From positions 1-23,519 of the forward strand of contig DASRJO010000103.1 of assembly GCA_035649435.1 (NCBI GenBank): a stretch of 23,519 nt of DNA, given 5' to 3'. Source of the DNA: DASRJW01 sp035649435 (lineage in GTDB: Bacteria > Krumholzibacteriota > Krumholzibacteriia > G020349025). Of the stretch, positions 15,672 through 23,519 are shown in pieces. Under the pieces are notes generated by a model. The model was not told where the DNA came from and did no database searches. It was given only the letters and a program-made list of their open reading frames with translations. The position numbers and the translations under genes are program-made. Each line of letters starts with the position of its first letter. The first letter of the stretch is position 1.

Positions 15672-18600
15672 ATGATGCGGACGACTCGTGCTCGTGCCTT
15701 GCGCCTGCGCGCTCTCGTTGTCGCTCTTGCGACAGCGAGTGCCATGGTGCATCGAACGCATGCCGCCGACATTTCGGCGGCGGCCATGCCGATGCTGCGA
15801 GCGCCGGCGGCGCACGCTGGAGCCTTCCTGCCGACATACGCACCGAGCTTGGACGGCAGTGCCGTCGAGTATCTCGTGCTCACCGAAGCGAACATGGCGC
15901 CGGAGTTCGCGCGACTGGCGGCCTGGAAGACCGCCAAAGGCGTGCCAGCCGTGGTGCGAACCTTGGACGACGTGCGCGTGTCGGCGGTGCATGGGTGCGA
16001 TCTCGCCGAGACCGTGCGCAACTACTTGCGCGACGCCTACCAGCTCTGGGGTGTGCAGTTCGTCCTGCTCGGGGGCGACACCGACATCATTCCCGCGCGT
16101 GTGGCGGCGATGCGGCTGGCCGATTTCGATCCGCCGATCTCGGAGCTTTACTACTCGTGCCTCGATGGCAACTGGAACGCGGACGGCGACGCGCTCTTTG
16201 GCGAGCCGCCGGCCACTGGCGTCGCGGGCGACGACGCCGACTTCTTTGCCGAGGTCTACCTCGGGCGCGCGCCGGTGAGCACGCCGGCCGAAGCAGCGCT
16301 GTTCGTCGACAAGACCTTGCGTTACGAGCAGCCGCTGGGCGGCGATTTCCAGCACAAGTTCCTGTTCCTGGCCGAGGTGCTCTTTCCCACCACCTACGAT
16401 CCCGATGGACCGCCGCCGACATCCGATGGCGCGCTCTTCGCAGAAGAAATCGCGGCGCTGCTGCCGGCGGGAATGCAGGCGACGAAGCTCTACGAGCGCC
16501 GACAGTTCTGGCCGGGGAGCGAGCCGCTGACCCGGCTGGACGCGACGCAAGCGATCGACGCCGGCTACGGCACCGTCGTGCACATCGGCCACGGCTACCG
16601 CTACACGTTGTCGTGCGGCGATGGCAGTCTCGACGTTGGTGATGCCAACAATCTTGCCAACGGCGCGCGCGGCGGCTTGTTCTATCTCTTGAACTGCACG
16701 GCCGCCGCATTCGACTTCGAGTCCATGGCGGAAGCGCTGCTGGGCAACCCCGAAGGCGGCGCCACGGTGGTGGTGGGGGCCTCGCGCGAGGCGTTTCCCG
16801 CCGCCGCACGCTTTTACCAGCGCGCGTTCTTCGAACAGCTGTACACCCTCGGCGAGCGCCGCGTCGGCGTGGCGATGACGCGCTCGCGCCACAGTTATCT
16901 CACACCGAACTTGCCGGCGGTCGAACGCTGGACCCATCTGGTCTACACGTTGCTCGGTGATCCCGAGTTGCCCATGTGGAGCCGGGCGGCCAACCTGCAA
17001 GTCGACGGCGTGCCGGCGGCGTTGGCGATCGGAGTGCAGCAGGTGGCGCTCACGGTGCGCGATGCGGACGGGCCGCTCGCGAATGCGCTGGTCTGTTTCG
17101 CCAAGGACCAGGACGAATATCGCACCGCGCGTACCGGTGCCGACGGGGTCGCCGTGCTCACGCTCGAGCCGCACACGACCGGTTCGATGCACCTCACCGT
17201 GACACGCGCCGATCATTTCCCGGTGCAGAGGGTGGTGCCGGTCACGACCGCCGCTGGCGGTCTGGTGCTCGTCGGCCTCGATCTGGCTGACGATGGCGCC
17301 GGCAGTGGCGTCGGCAACCAGGACGGCCAGCTGGATGCCGGCGAGACGGTGACCTTGCGGCTGCCGTTGCGCAATGCCGGGAGCAGCACGCGGACCGGCA
17401 TCGTGGCGACGTTGAGTGGTGAGCCGGCCGATGTCGAGGTGCAGCAAGGCACGAGTGCGTACGCCAATCTCGGCGCGGCGCAGGAAGGGCGTGCCCTGTC
17501 GCCCTTCATCGTCCGCATCGCTCCCGGCGTGCCGGACGGCGCCGTGGTGAGCTTGCAGCTGCAAGTGCAGCACAATGGTGGCAGCGACAGCCACCGCGTC
17601 GAGTTACTGGTGCACGCGGCGCAGCTCGTACTGGCATCGATGCGGCTCGACGACACGCGCGAGGGCAACGGCAACGGCAGACAGGATGCCGGCGAGAAAG
17701 TCGATCTCTTCTACGCGCTCGAGAATCGTGGCAGTGGCACCGCGATGCAGGTGTCGTTGACGATGGCGGCCGTGGATGAATTCATCGAGGTCTTGGTCGA
17801 CTCGGTGCCCGTCGCCAATGTGGGGCAGGGCAGCACGGTCGAGAGCGAGTCGGCACTGGTGGTGCGCGAGCCGGACACCGAGCTCGGGCGCTACGTCGAG
17901 CTGCGCGTGCGGCATCTGCAGTCTCCGGCCGGGACCGCGACCAATTTCGACCTGCGCCGGCCGGTGTCACCCGTGGCGCCGCGCTTCGGCAGCGCGGGCG
18001 ACAACGACGCCATCGAAGTCATTTGGGATCCGACACAGGAGGCCGATCGGCTCGGATACCACGTCTATCGTGCCGATGTTTCGAGCGGGCCGTACGCGCG
18101 TGTCGACGAGGATCTAGTCCTGCACAGCGTGTTCCGCGACACCGGTCTCTCGCCGAGCCACCGCTACTACTATCGTGTCACCGCCGTCGACCGCACCTTG
18201 CTCGAGAGCGAGCCGAGCGTCGCCGCCGCGGCCAGCACCAATCCACCGTTGCACGCGGGTTGGCCGGTGGAAACCAGCTCGAACTCCGCATCCACTCCCG
18301 CGGTGGGAGATGTGAATGGCGACGGCACGCTCGATGTGGTGGCGGCCGCGGATCAGGTGTTCGCTTGGGACGCAGCCGGCGTCGAGCTCAAAGATGCCGA
18401 TCAGAACGCGCTGACGTGGGGCGTGTTTTACGGCAGCGGCGAGGTCTTCGGCTCGATCGCGCTGGCCGATCTCGATGCCGCACCTGGGCGCGAGATCGTC
18501 GTCGCCACCTGGGATTCGCAAGCGCGCTATGTCGCCGTGTTGCAGGGCGACGGCGCCATGCTCCCGGGCTGGCCGCGCTCGCTGGTGCCGGTCGGGGCTG

Positions 18601-20171
18601 CGTTGGCTGGCGCCCAAGTGCCGCCGATTGTGGCGAATCTCGACGACACCGGTGCGCCCGAGATCCTGCTCGCCGCGCGGGATGGGCGACTGTACGGCTG
18701 GCACGCCGACGGCAGCGAGATCGCCGATGGGGACGCGTCACCGGCGACGAACGGTGTGATCTTCGATACCGGCAGCTTGTTCTTCCGCAGCGCACCGGGT
18801 GTGGCGGATCTGAATCCGAGCGTTCCGGGCCAGGAGATCGCGTTCGGCAGCACGGACGGAAAACTCTACGTGCTCGACGCGAGGGGAAGGCCGCTCGCGG
18901 GTTGGCCGCGCACGGGCCCGGCACAAGGCCAGCCCTTCGGCACACAATTCGCGTCCGGAGTCACGATCGCCGATCTGGACCGCGACGGCACTCGCGAGCT
19001 GGTGTTCGTCGAGAGCTCCGGGCGTCTGCACGCGCTGCATCTCGATGGATCCGAACTCGCGGGGTTCCCCGTGGCTGGACTGCAAACTTCCAGCAATAGC
19101 CTGGTGCCATCGCCGGCGGTCGGCAATCTGCAAGGCGACGGCGATCTCGAGATCGTGATCGCCGGCAGCAACGGCCACGTGCACGTCTTCGATGCCGCGG
19201 GCACCGCATTGCTCCCTGCACCCATCGTCTCGGGCGCCGCGAGCGAATCCTCTCCGCTCCTCGGCGACATCGACGGCGACGGCCAGATCGAAATCGTTCT
19301 CGGCAACGAGAACGGATTGCTGCAGGCTTGGAACCTGGATGCGTCTCCCGTCGACGGCTTCCCGATTCTCCTCGGCGCCGAAGTGCGCGCCACGCCGACG
19401 CTCGACGACTTGGACGGCGACGGCGACGCCGATCTGGTCGTTGCGAGTTGGAACGGCAGCGTGACCGTCTGGGATCTCGGCGTGCCGTGGAGCGCCGAGC
19501 GCTTCCCGTGGCCGACGCATCGCGGCAGCATTCATCGAACCGGTGAATACGGCTTCGATGTCCCCACACCGGTCGCACTGTCGGATCTGCGAGCGACATA
19601 CGAAACGGGAAGCGGAGTCCGCATCGCGTGGCGCACGGGCGAGGATGCAGAGACGAGCGAGCAGCGCTGGCGCATCCGGCGCGCCGGACCCTTCGGCACC
19701 GACCCGGCGCCCCGCGCACACATCTGGGCCGCCGACGCGATCCCGGTGGCGCTGTTGCGCGGCGGCGGTGCGACGATGGAATGGGTCGACACGCAGGCGA
19801 GCGCGAGCGGTTGGTACGGCTACGTCGTCGAGCTGCAATCGGAAGCGGAGTCTGTTGTCGGCGTCATCACCGTGCAGGTGGGCCTGCCGAGCGTCCTGCG
19901 TTTGCATGCGGCGGTGCCGAATCCATTCAACCCCGCGACATCTCTCACCTTCGACGTGCCACAGGGGAATTCGGCGATTCGTCTCGACATCATCGACATG
20001 CGCGGCCGCGTGGTGGCGCGCCTGCTGCAAGCGCCACTCCCTCCCGGCCGCCACGCCGTCACCTGGAACGGCCGCGACACCGGCGGACGCGAGGTCCCGA
20101 GCGGCGTCTACGTCGCGCGCCTGCGCGCCGGCGAAACGCTCATGACCCGCAAGCTCACCCTGCTGCGCTGA
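15672..20171 (+). CDS. Secreted C25 (gingipain-like) cysteine peptidase with FG-GAP repeats and FlgD-like tail
   Basis: I start at ATG 15672 (a second ATG follows at 15675) because a signal peptide begins there (RLRALVVALATASA, cleavage near residue 32); the upstream frame lacks one. The ribosome site is poor. The product has 1499 residues. The peptidase domain (about 65-460) opens with EYLVLTEANMAPEF and LAAWKTAKGVPAVVRTLDDV, typical of C25. The catalytic dyad is probably H307 (in IGHGY) and C342 (in LLNCTAAAFD). Then come two CARDB-like Ig domains (about 535-760, each with a DAGE motif), an FN3-like domain (about 770-850), and about eight FG-GAP/VCBS units at 860-1290, several with Ca-binding-type DVNGDG, DLDRDG, DIDGDG and DLDGDG loops. 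The FlgD-like tail at about 1410-1499 has VPNPFNPATSLTF, GRDTGGR and SGVYVARL. It is probably an extracellular or surface-anchored protease; substrate unknown. Confidence 0.9.
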   Translation: MMRTTRARALRLRALVVALATASAMVHRTHAADISAAAMPMLRAPAAHAGAFLPTYAPSLDGSAVEYLVLTEANMAPEFARLAAWKTAKGVPAVVRTLDDVRVSAVHGCDLAETVRNYLRDAYQLWGVQFVLLGGDTDIIPARVAAMRLADFDPPISELYYSCLDGNWNADGDALFGEPPATGVAGDDADFFAEVYLGRAPVSTPAEAALFVDKTLRYEQPLGGDFQHKFLFLAEVLFPTTYDPDGPPPTSDGALFAEEIAALLPAGMQATKLYERRQFWPGSEPLTRLDATQAIDAGYGTVVHIGHGYRYTLSCGDGSLDVGDANNLANGARGGLFYLLNCTAAAFDFESMAEALLGNPEGGATVVVGASREAFPAAARFYQRAFFEQLYTLGERRVGVAMTRSRHSYLTPNLPAVERWTHLVYTLLGDPELPMWSRAANLQVDGVPAALAIGVQQVALTVRDADGPLANALVCFAKDQDEYRTARTGADGVAVLTLEPHTTGSMHLTVTRADHFPVQRVVPVTTAAGGLVLVGLDLADDGAGSGVGNQDGQLDAGETVTLRLPLRNAGSSTRTGIVATLSGEPADVEVQQGTSAYANLGAAQEGRALSPFIVRIAPGVPDGAVVSLQLQVQHNGGSDSHRVELLVHAAQLVLASMRLDDTREGNGNGRQDAGEKVDLFYALENRGSGTAMQVSLTMAAVDEFIEVLVDSVPVANVGQGSTVESESALVVREPDTELGRYVELRVRHLQSPAGTATNFDLRRPVSPVAPRFGSAGDNDAIEVIWDPTQEADRLGYHVYRADVSSGPYARVDEDLVLHSVFRDTGLSPSHRYYYRVTAVDRTLLESEPSVAAAASTNPPLHAGWPVETSSNSASTPAVGDVNGDGTLDVVAAADQVFAWDAAGVELKDADQNALTWGVFYGSGEVFGSIALADLDAAPGREIVVATWDSQARYVAVLQGDGAMLPGWPRSLVPVGAALAGAQVPPIVANLDDTGAPEILLAARDGRLYGWHADGSEIADGDASPATNGVIFDTGSLFFRSAPGVADLNPSVPGQEIAFGSTDGKLYVLDARGRPLAGWPRTGPAQGQPFGTQFASGVTIADLDRDGTRELVFVESSGRLHALHLDGSELAGFPVAGLQTSSNSLVPSPAVGNLQGDGDLEIVIAGSNGHVHVFDAAGTALLPAPIVSGAASESSPLLGDIDGDGQIEIVLGNENGLLQAWNLDASPVDGFPILLGAEVRATPTLDDLDGDGDADLVVASWNGSVTVWDLGVPWSAERFPWPTHRGSIHRTGEYGFDVPTPVALSDLRATYETGSGVRIAWRTGEDAETSEQRWRIRRAGPFGTDPAPRAHIWAADAIPVALLRGGGATMEWVDTQASASGWYGYVVELQSEAESVVGVITVQVGLPSVLRLHAAVPNPFNPATSLTFDVPQGNSAIRLDIIDMRGRVVARLLQAPLPPGRHAVTWNGRDTGGREVPSGVYVARLRAGETLMTRKLTLLR

Positions 20172-20209
20172 GTGCCCGCGCGGGAGTATGATCCCGCCGC
20201 CCGCGGGGG

Positions 20210-20233
20210 CCCGGTCGACCGCTTCGATCCGGG
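20210..20233 (+). other. GC-rich hairpin between peptidase and FIST genes
   Basis: CCCGG-TCGA, a CCGCT loop, TCGA, one bulged T and CCGGG give a 9-bp stem. It lies 39 bases after the peptidase stop and 43 before the FIST start. No U-run follows, so it is either a leader structure or a weak terminator. Confidence 0.3.
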
Positions 20234-20275
20234 ACCTGGCGATGCGCGGTCACGCGGGATGCTCGGGAGGAATCG

Positions 20276-21463
20276 ATGCGTTGGGCGAGCGCACACGCGA
20301 CGAATACGGATCTGGTTTCCGCCGTGGCACAAGCGGCGGATGCGGTGTCGGTGAAGCTTGGGCAGGCCGCTGACATCGCGTTCGTCTTCGCGTCGCCGCA
20401 CTACGGGGCGCAGGCGAAGATGCTGCCGCGGTTGCTGGCGGCAAGGCTGCCCGTGCGCGTGCTGCTTGGTTGTACTGCGGGTGGCGTCATCGGCGGCGGG
20501 CGCGAGCTGGAACATCAGCCGGCCCTGACGCTCACTGCCGCGTCGTTGCCTGGTGTGACATTCCATTCCTTCGCCTGCGAAACCGACGATCTACCCGATG
20601 CCGACGCGGCGCCGCGCGCTTGGCACGAGGCGCTCGGCGTTCCGGGGGATCCCGTGCCGCACTTCGTGCTCCTCGCCGACCCGTTCTCGTTTCAGGCCGA
20701 GCGCTTGCTGGACGGGCTCGACTACGCCTATGCGCAGAGCGTCAAGATCGGCGGACTGGCGAGCGGTGCGAGAGAACCGGGGGGCAACGTGCTGGTGCGC
20801 GGCACCGAAGCGCTGCACACCGGTGCGGTCGGTGTCGCGATGTCCGGTGACATCGTGGTCGAAACCGTGGTGGCGCAAGGTTGTCGCCCGATCGGGCGCA
20901 CGTTGCAGATCACGCGTTGCGACGGCCACATCCTGCACGAGCTCGACGGCACGCCGGCGCTGCAAGTGCTGCAGGACATCGCGTCCGATGCACCGGCGCG
21001 CGATCAAGAGTTGATCGGGCAAGCGCTGTTCTTGGGGTTGGCGATGGACGAGCTGGCCTCGGAGCATCGCGCCGGCAGCTTCCTGATTCGCAACGTGCTC
21101 GGGATCGATCCGCGCCATGGCGCCATGGCGGTGGGGGAGCGACTGCGCAATGGGCAGAGCGTGCAGTTCCACGTGCGCGACGCACGCACTTCGGCCGACG
21201 ACTTGACGGCACTCCTCGGCCGCTTCGGCGACGAGCCGCAAGCCAAGGATGCGAGCGGCGCGCTGTTGTTCTCGTGCCTCGGCCGCGGCGAGCACCTCTA
21301 TGGTGAACCCGATCACGACAGCAACATCTTTCGGCGCATTCTCGGCGATCTGCCGCTTGGTGGCTTCTTCTGCAACGGCGAGATCGGGCCCGTCGGCGGC
21401 AAGACGCATCTCCACGGCTTCACCAGCTCCTTCGGCATCTTCAGGCCACGCTCGGTGGCCTGA
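20276..21463 (+). CDS. Stand-alone FIST-domain sensory protein
   Basis: ATG 20276 follows GGGAGGA by 4 bases; 395 residues. FIST proteins are intracellular ligand sensors, proposed to bind small molecules such as amino acids. The N-terminal FIST domain (about 30-230) shows DIAFVFASPHYG, LLGCTAGGVIGGGRE, PHFVLLADPFSF, KIGGLASGA and TGAVGVAMSGDI. The FIST_C domain (about 236-385) shows LFLGLAMDE, FLIRNVLGIDP, VQFHVRDARTSADDL, LLFSCLGRGEHLYG, DLPLGGFFCNGEIGPVGG and THLHGFTSSFGIF. There is no signal peptide, transmembrane helix or attached output domain, so it must pass its signal to another protein. The flanking genes (a secreted protease and the dcw cluster) give little clue. Confidence 0.93.
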   Translation: MRWASAHATNTDLVSAVAQAADAVSVKLGQAADIAFVFASPHYGAQAKMLPRLLAARLPVRVLLGCTAGGVIGGGRELEHQPALTLTAASLPGVTFHSFACETDDLPDADAAPRAWHEALGVPGDPVPHFVLLADPFSFQAERLLDGLDYAYAQSVKIGGLASGAREPGGNVLVRGTEALHTGAVGVAMSGDIVVETVVAQGCRPIGRTLQITRCDGHILHELDGTPALQVLQDIASDAPARDQELIGQALFLGLAMDELASEHRAGSFLIRNVLGIDPRHGAMAVGERLRNGQSVQFHVRDARTSADDLTALLGRFGDEPQAKDASGALLFSCLGRGEHLYGEPDHDSNIFRRILGDLPLGGFFCNGEIGPVGGKTHLHGFTSSFGIFRPRSVA

Positions 21464-21483
21464 ACTTCTACCTCCAGGCGCGA

Positions 21484-21499
21484 GCGGGTCCAGACCCGC
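21484..21499 (+). terminator. Possible hairpin terminator after the FIST gene
   Basis: GCGGGT, a CCAG loop and ACCCGC form a 6-bp perfect stem 20 bases past the FIST stop, extended outward by two more pairs after an A·G mismatch. A U-rich tail is missing, so an intrinsic terminator is only tentative. Confidence 0.35.
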
Positions 21500-21561
21500 G
21501 CGACTTAAGTGACCCGTGAGCAGCAGGTTAATTCTCCGTCCAGGTCTCCGGGCGAATTCGC

Positions 21562-21590
21562 TTGACCCACCTAGGGGCGCTTTCTATAGT
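21562..21590 (+). promoter_or_regulatory. Sigma70-type promoter of mraZ / dcw cluster
   Basis: TTGACC (21562-21567), a 17-base spacer and TATAGT (21585-21590) make the best promoter match in the window (5 of 6 and 5 of 6). Transcription would start near 21597, leaving a leader of about 79 bases before mraZ that begins with the G-rich repeats. Confidence 0.78.
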
Positions 21591-21598
21591 GCCGCCTT

Positions 21599-21640
21599 GT
21601 GGGGATCAAAGAGGGGTAAAGAGGGGCAAATCGGAGTAAA
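21599..21640 (+). promoter_or_regulatory. Putative MraZ operator: G-rich direct repeats with about 10-bp period
   Basis: From 21599 the sequence reads GTGGGG, then GAGGGGTAAA (21611-21620), GAGGGGCAAA (21621-21630) and TCGGAGTAAA (21631-21640). The last three units are exactly 10 bp apart and the first is offset by about 12. MraZ autorepressors bind short TGGG-type direct repeats with 10-bp spacing next to their own promoter. Here the array overlaps the expected start of transcription, where bound MraZ would block RNA polymerase. Confidence 0.65.
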
Positions 21641-21675
21641 TCGATTCAGTTCGGCATGAAGCTGGGGTCGATCGA

Positions 21676-22104
21676 ATGCGCTTCATCGGGACGCATCTCC
21701 AAACGATCGATCCGAAGGGCCGACTGGTGCTCCCGGCCAAGTTCGTCCGGCTGCTGCCCGAGGACCAGAGTGGCATGGTCCTCACCGTCGGCCCCGATCC
21801 CTGTTTGCTCCTGTATCCGTTGCACGAGTGGAACCAGCTCGCTGAGTCGCTCAACGCTCTCGTGCGCAATGAGGCGACGCGCAACGCCGTGCGTTTCGTC
21901 AGCGATCACAGCACCGAGCTGGAGCTGGATACCCATGGCCGACTCACGGTCCCGCGCGAGTTCCTCAAGCGTGTCGGCATCGAGCGCGAAGTCACCATCG
22001 TCGGCTTGCTGCGTTACATCGAGCTATGGCCGCGCGCCATCTACGAGCGCGAGGTCGAAGCCCGGCGGATCGCCTCCAAGGGCGTTCTCGACGGCCTGAT
22101 CTGA
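21676..22104 (+). CDS. mraZ: Transcriptional regulator MraZ
   Basis: ATG 21676 with a GGGG tract 8 bases upstream gives 142 residues, the usual MraZ length. The two AbrB-like swapped-hairpin halves are visible, each with the signature: IDPKGRLVLPAKF (11-23, DxKGR motif) and LDTHGRLTVPREFL (84-97). The second copy reads DTHGR where DxxGR is typical. MraZ forms ring-like oligomers and represses its own promoter and the downstream division/cell-wall genes. It is the first gene of the dcw cluster, preceded by a good promoter and repeat operator. Identification is firm. Confidence 0.96.
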   Translation: MRFIGTHLQTIDPKGRLVLPAKFVRLLPEDQSGMVLTVGPDPCLLLYPLHEWNQLAESLNALVRNEATRNAVRFVSDHSTELELDTHGRLTVPREFLKRVGIEREVTIVGLLRYIELWPRAIYEREVEARRIASKGVLDGLI

Positions 22105-22135
22105 GCGCGGGGTGTCCCGCGCAGTGGGGTGGAGG

Positions 22136-22558
22136 ATGGCGGGTTCGGAACGTGCGGGTCAACGACTGCGTGTGTTGATCAGCATTCAGGGCCCGGTGGC
22201 GGTGGCGTACTGCGCGGGCACCCTCGACCGCCGGAGCGCGGAAGAGCTGGGAGCGCGGCTGCGGCCGCTCCTCATGGGCGGCGTCCGCGGCGTGGTGTGC
22301 GCGCTCGACCGTGTCCAGCACGTGCATTTCCAGGCGCTCGAGCTCTTGATCGAGCTGCATCGCCTGGTGCGTGCCGCAGGCGGACAGTTTGTGCTCACAG
22401 GCGCCACGCCGTATGTGCGCCAGATCCTCGACTTCGGCGGGGTGCCGCGGCAAGTGACAGTGATGGCGAGCCGCGGCCAAGCCATCGAAGAATTGATGAC
22501 GGCGTTGCCGAGCGAGCCGCTCGCCGTCGCGACGAGTGTGCAGCCGTCGCTGCTTTGA
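22136..22558 (+). CDS. STAS-domain protein between mraZ and rsmH
   Basis: ATG 22136 gives 140 residues; GTG 22112 in the same frame would add 8 and is also possible, with neither having an ideal ribosome site. The domain reads LISIQGPVAVAYCAGTLDRRSAEELGARL, then GGVRGVVCALDRVQHVHFQALELLIELHRLVRAAGGQFVLTGATPYVRQILDFGG, the STAS/anti-sigma antagonist pattern (strand, helix, strand, helix). In SpoIIAA-type proteins the loop has D-S-S-G with the phosphorylated Ser; here the same place is H64-F-Q-A67, so the switch residue is missing. It may therefore be a constitutive or phosphorylation-independent partner protein. Its stop overlaps the putative rsmH start (TTGA), so it should be co-expressed with mraZ and rsmH. 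No anti-sigma kinase is nearby. Confidence 0.8.
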   Translation: MAGSERAGQRLRVLISIQGPVAVAYCAGTLDRRSAEELGARLRPLLMGGVRGVVCALDRVQHVHFQALELLIELHRLVRAAGGQFVLTGATPYVRQILDFGGVPRQVTVMASRGQAIEELMTALPSEPLAVATSVQPSLL

Positions 22559-23519
22559 AACGCGCGCAGCGCGGCCGTCCGGTGCGCGAGGCACCGCAGG
22601 ATGTCGACCCGGCCGTGATGCACGTGCCCGTGATGCGCGACGCGATCGTGGACCTGATCGCGACAGGCCCGGGCGAGTGGATCGTCGATGGCACGGTGGG
22701 AACTGGCGGGCACACGCAAGCGATTCTCGAGCGTTTGCCCCGAACGCGCGTGCTCGGGCTCGATGTCGATGCGGCGGCACTCACGGCCGCGGCGCAACGA
22801 CTAGAGCCATTCGGGGATCGTGTGCGCTTGCAGCACGGCAGCTACGCCGAGGTGGACACATGGGTGACACGATGCGGAATCGGGCCGGTCGGCGGCATCG
22901 TGCTCGACCTGGGTGTGTCCTCACCGCAGATCGACCTTGCGGAGCGCGGCTTCAGCTATCGGCATTCGGGAGCGCTCGACATGCGGATGGATCCGAGCGT
23001 GGGGCCGAGCGCTGCCGAGCTGCTGCAGACGGCAGCGGAGTCGGAGATCGCCCGCGTGCTGCGGGAGTATGGCGAAGAGCCGGCGGCGCGACGGATCGCG
23101 CGGGCGCTGGTGGAAAGACGACAGCGGTCGCCGTTGCAGACGACCGTCGATCTCGTCGACGTGGTTCGTTCTTCGGTTTCCGGGCGCAAGCCAGTCTCGG
23201 CTCTAGCGCGGGTTTTCCAGGGTGTGCGGGTGTGGGTGAATGGGGAATTGGAAAACCTTCGTCTCGGGTTGGGGCGATCGCTCGGCGTGCTTGCGCCCGG
23301 TTCCATTCTCGCGGTCTTGAGCTATCACTCGCTCGAAGACCGCATGGTGAAGCAGTTCTTCCGCCGGCAAACGCAGGGCTGCGTGTGTCCACCCGATCTG
23401 CCGCGCTGCGGCTGCGGCTTCGTGCCGGGATTTCGTCTGAGCGTGCGGCGCGCACTGCGACCGCCGGCGTCTGAGGTGGCGGAGAATCCGCGCGCACGCA
23501 GCGCGCGCCTGCGGGCGTT
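22555..23519 (+). CDS. rsmH: 16S rRNA m4C1402 methyltransferase RsmH (3' end cut by window)
   Basis: RsmH methylates N4 of C1402 in the 16S rRNA P-site. A TTG at 22555 overlaps the STAS stop (TTGA) and the extra codons have coding-like third positions; ATG 22618 is the conservative alternative, just before the conserved HVPVM. Family motifs in order: VDGTVGTGGHTQAIL (SAM-binding), LGLDVDAAAL, GIVLDLGVSSPQIDLAERGFSYR, ALDMRMDP, EYGEEPAARRIARAL, ARVFQGVRVWVNGELENLR, LSYHSLEDRMVKQFFR and the cysteine-rich CVCPPDLPRCGCG. The last visible residues (EVAENPRARSARLRA) are the normal RsmH C-terminus, so only a few codons are missing. It is the second standard gene of dcw clusters, displaced here by the STAS gene. 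Confidence 0.95.
   Translation, partial: MKRAQRGRPVREAPQDVDPAVMHVPVMRDAIVDLIATGPGEWIVDGTVGTGGHTQAILERLPRTRVLGLDVDAAALTAAAQRLEPFGDRVRLQHGSYAEVDTWVTRCGIGPVGGIVLDLGVSSPQIDLAERGFSYRHSGALDMRMDPSVGPSAAELLQTAAESEIARVLREYGEEPAARRIARALVERRQRSPLQTTVDLVDVVRSSVSGRKPVSALARVFQGVRVWVNGELENLRLGLGRSLGVLAPGSILAVLSYHSLEDRMVKQFFRRQTQGCVCPPDLPRCGCGFVPGFRLSVRRALRPPASEVAENPRARSARLRA

Noticed and set aside
17731..17747. TGGCAC ... TGCA resembling a sigma54 -24/-12 promoter
   Set aside because: The spacing between GG and GC is one base too short and it lies inside the peptidase coding sequence.
20187..20192. TATGAT as a -10 box for the FIST gene
   Set aside because: No acceptable -35 is found 16-18 bases upstream, so I did not list it as a promoter.

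Overview
The window is very GC-rich, uses strong GGAGG-type ribosome binding sites, and has many genes that overlap by 4 bp or lie a few bases apart. Two large secreted proteins end in the FlgD-like C-terminal tail (NPFNP ... GRDxxGRxxxSGVY ... RK) that is common in FCB-group and Eisenbacteria-like lineages. A TonB-like protein carries the two-cysteine AgmX/PglI C-terminal domain first described in Myxococcus. Together these suggest a Gram-negative, high-GC, poorly cultured lineage (Eisenbacteria/Krumholzibacteria-like, or another FCB-related or myxobacteria-like phylum). The sequence alone does not fix the phylum. I see no rRNA, tRNA, CRISPR array, insertion sequence or phage gene.

Region 1 (1-12285, all +) is a long run of cell-envelope genes, probably one or two operons. 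It holds the 3' part of a DUF3570 outer-membrane beta-barrel, a secreted NHL-propeller protein with an FlgD-like tail, a small barrel-like secreted protein, an SH3b/outer-membrane-barrel fusion, two secreted proteins of unknown function, a 1583-residue TPR/coiled-coil periplasmic protein, a TPR lipoprotein, a small secreted protein, and an inner-membrane TonB-like protein with the AgmX/PglI domain. The mix of a TonB-like energy coupler, TPR scaffolds and outer-membrane barrels recalls the Glt/Nfs trans-envelope machines of Myxococcus. No motor genes (MotA/TolQ/ExbB, ExbD/TolR) lie in the window.

Region 2 (12287-15553) starts with a convergent minus-strand pair: a winged-helix/coiled-coil protein followed by ApbE, the flavin transferase that attaches FMN to exported proteins. 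Across a 352-bp intergenic region with apparent promoters in both directions is a plus-strand NtrC-type sigma54 response regulator with an intact phosphorylation site and GAFTGA loop.

Region 3 (15672-21463) encodes a 1499-residue secreted C25 (gingipain-like) cysteine peptidase with two CARDB-like domains, an FN3-like domain, about eight FG-GAP/VCBS repeats and an FlgD-like tail. It is followed by a stand-alone FIST sensory protein.

Region 4 (21562-23519) is the start of the division/cell-wall (dcw) cluster: a good sigma70 promoter, G-rich repeats at about 10-bp period that look like a MraZ operator, mraZ, a STAS-domain gene in an unusual place, and rsmH, which runs off the right end only a few codons before its expected stop.
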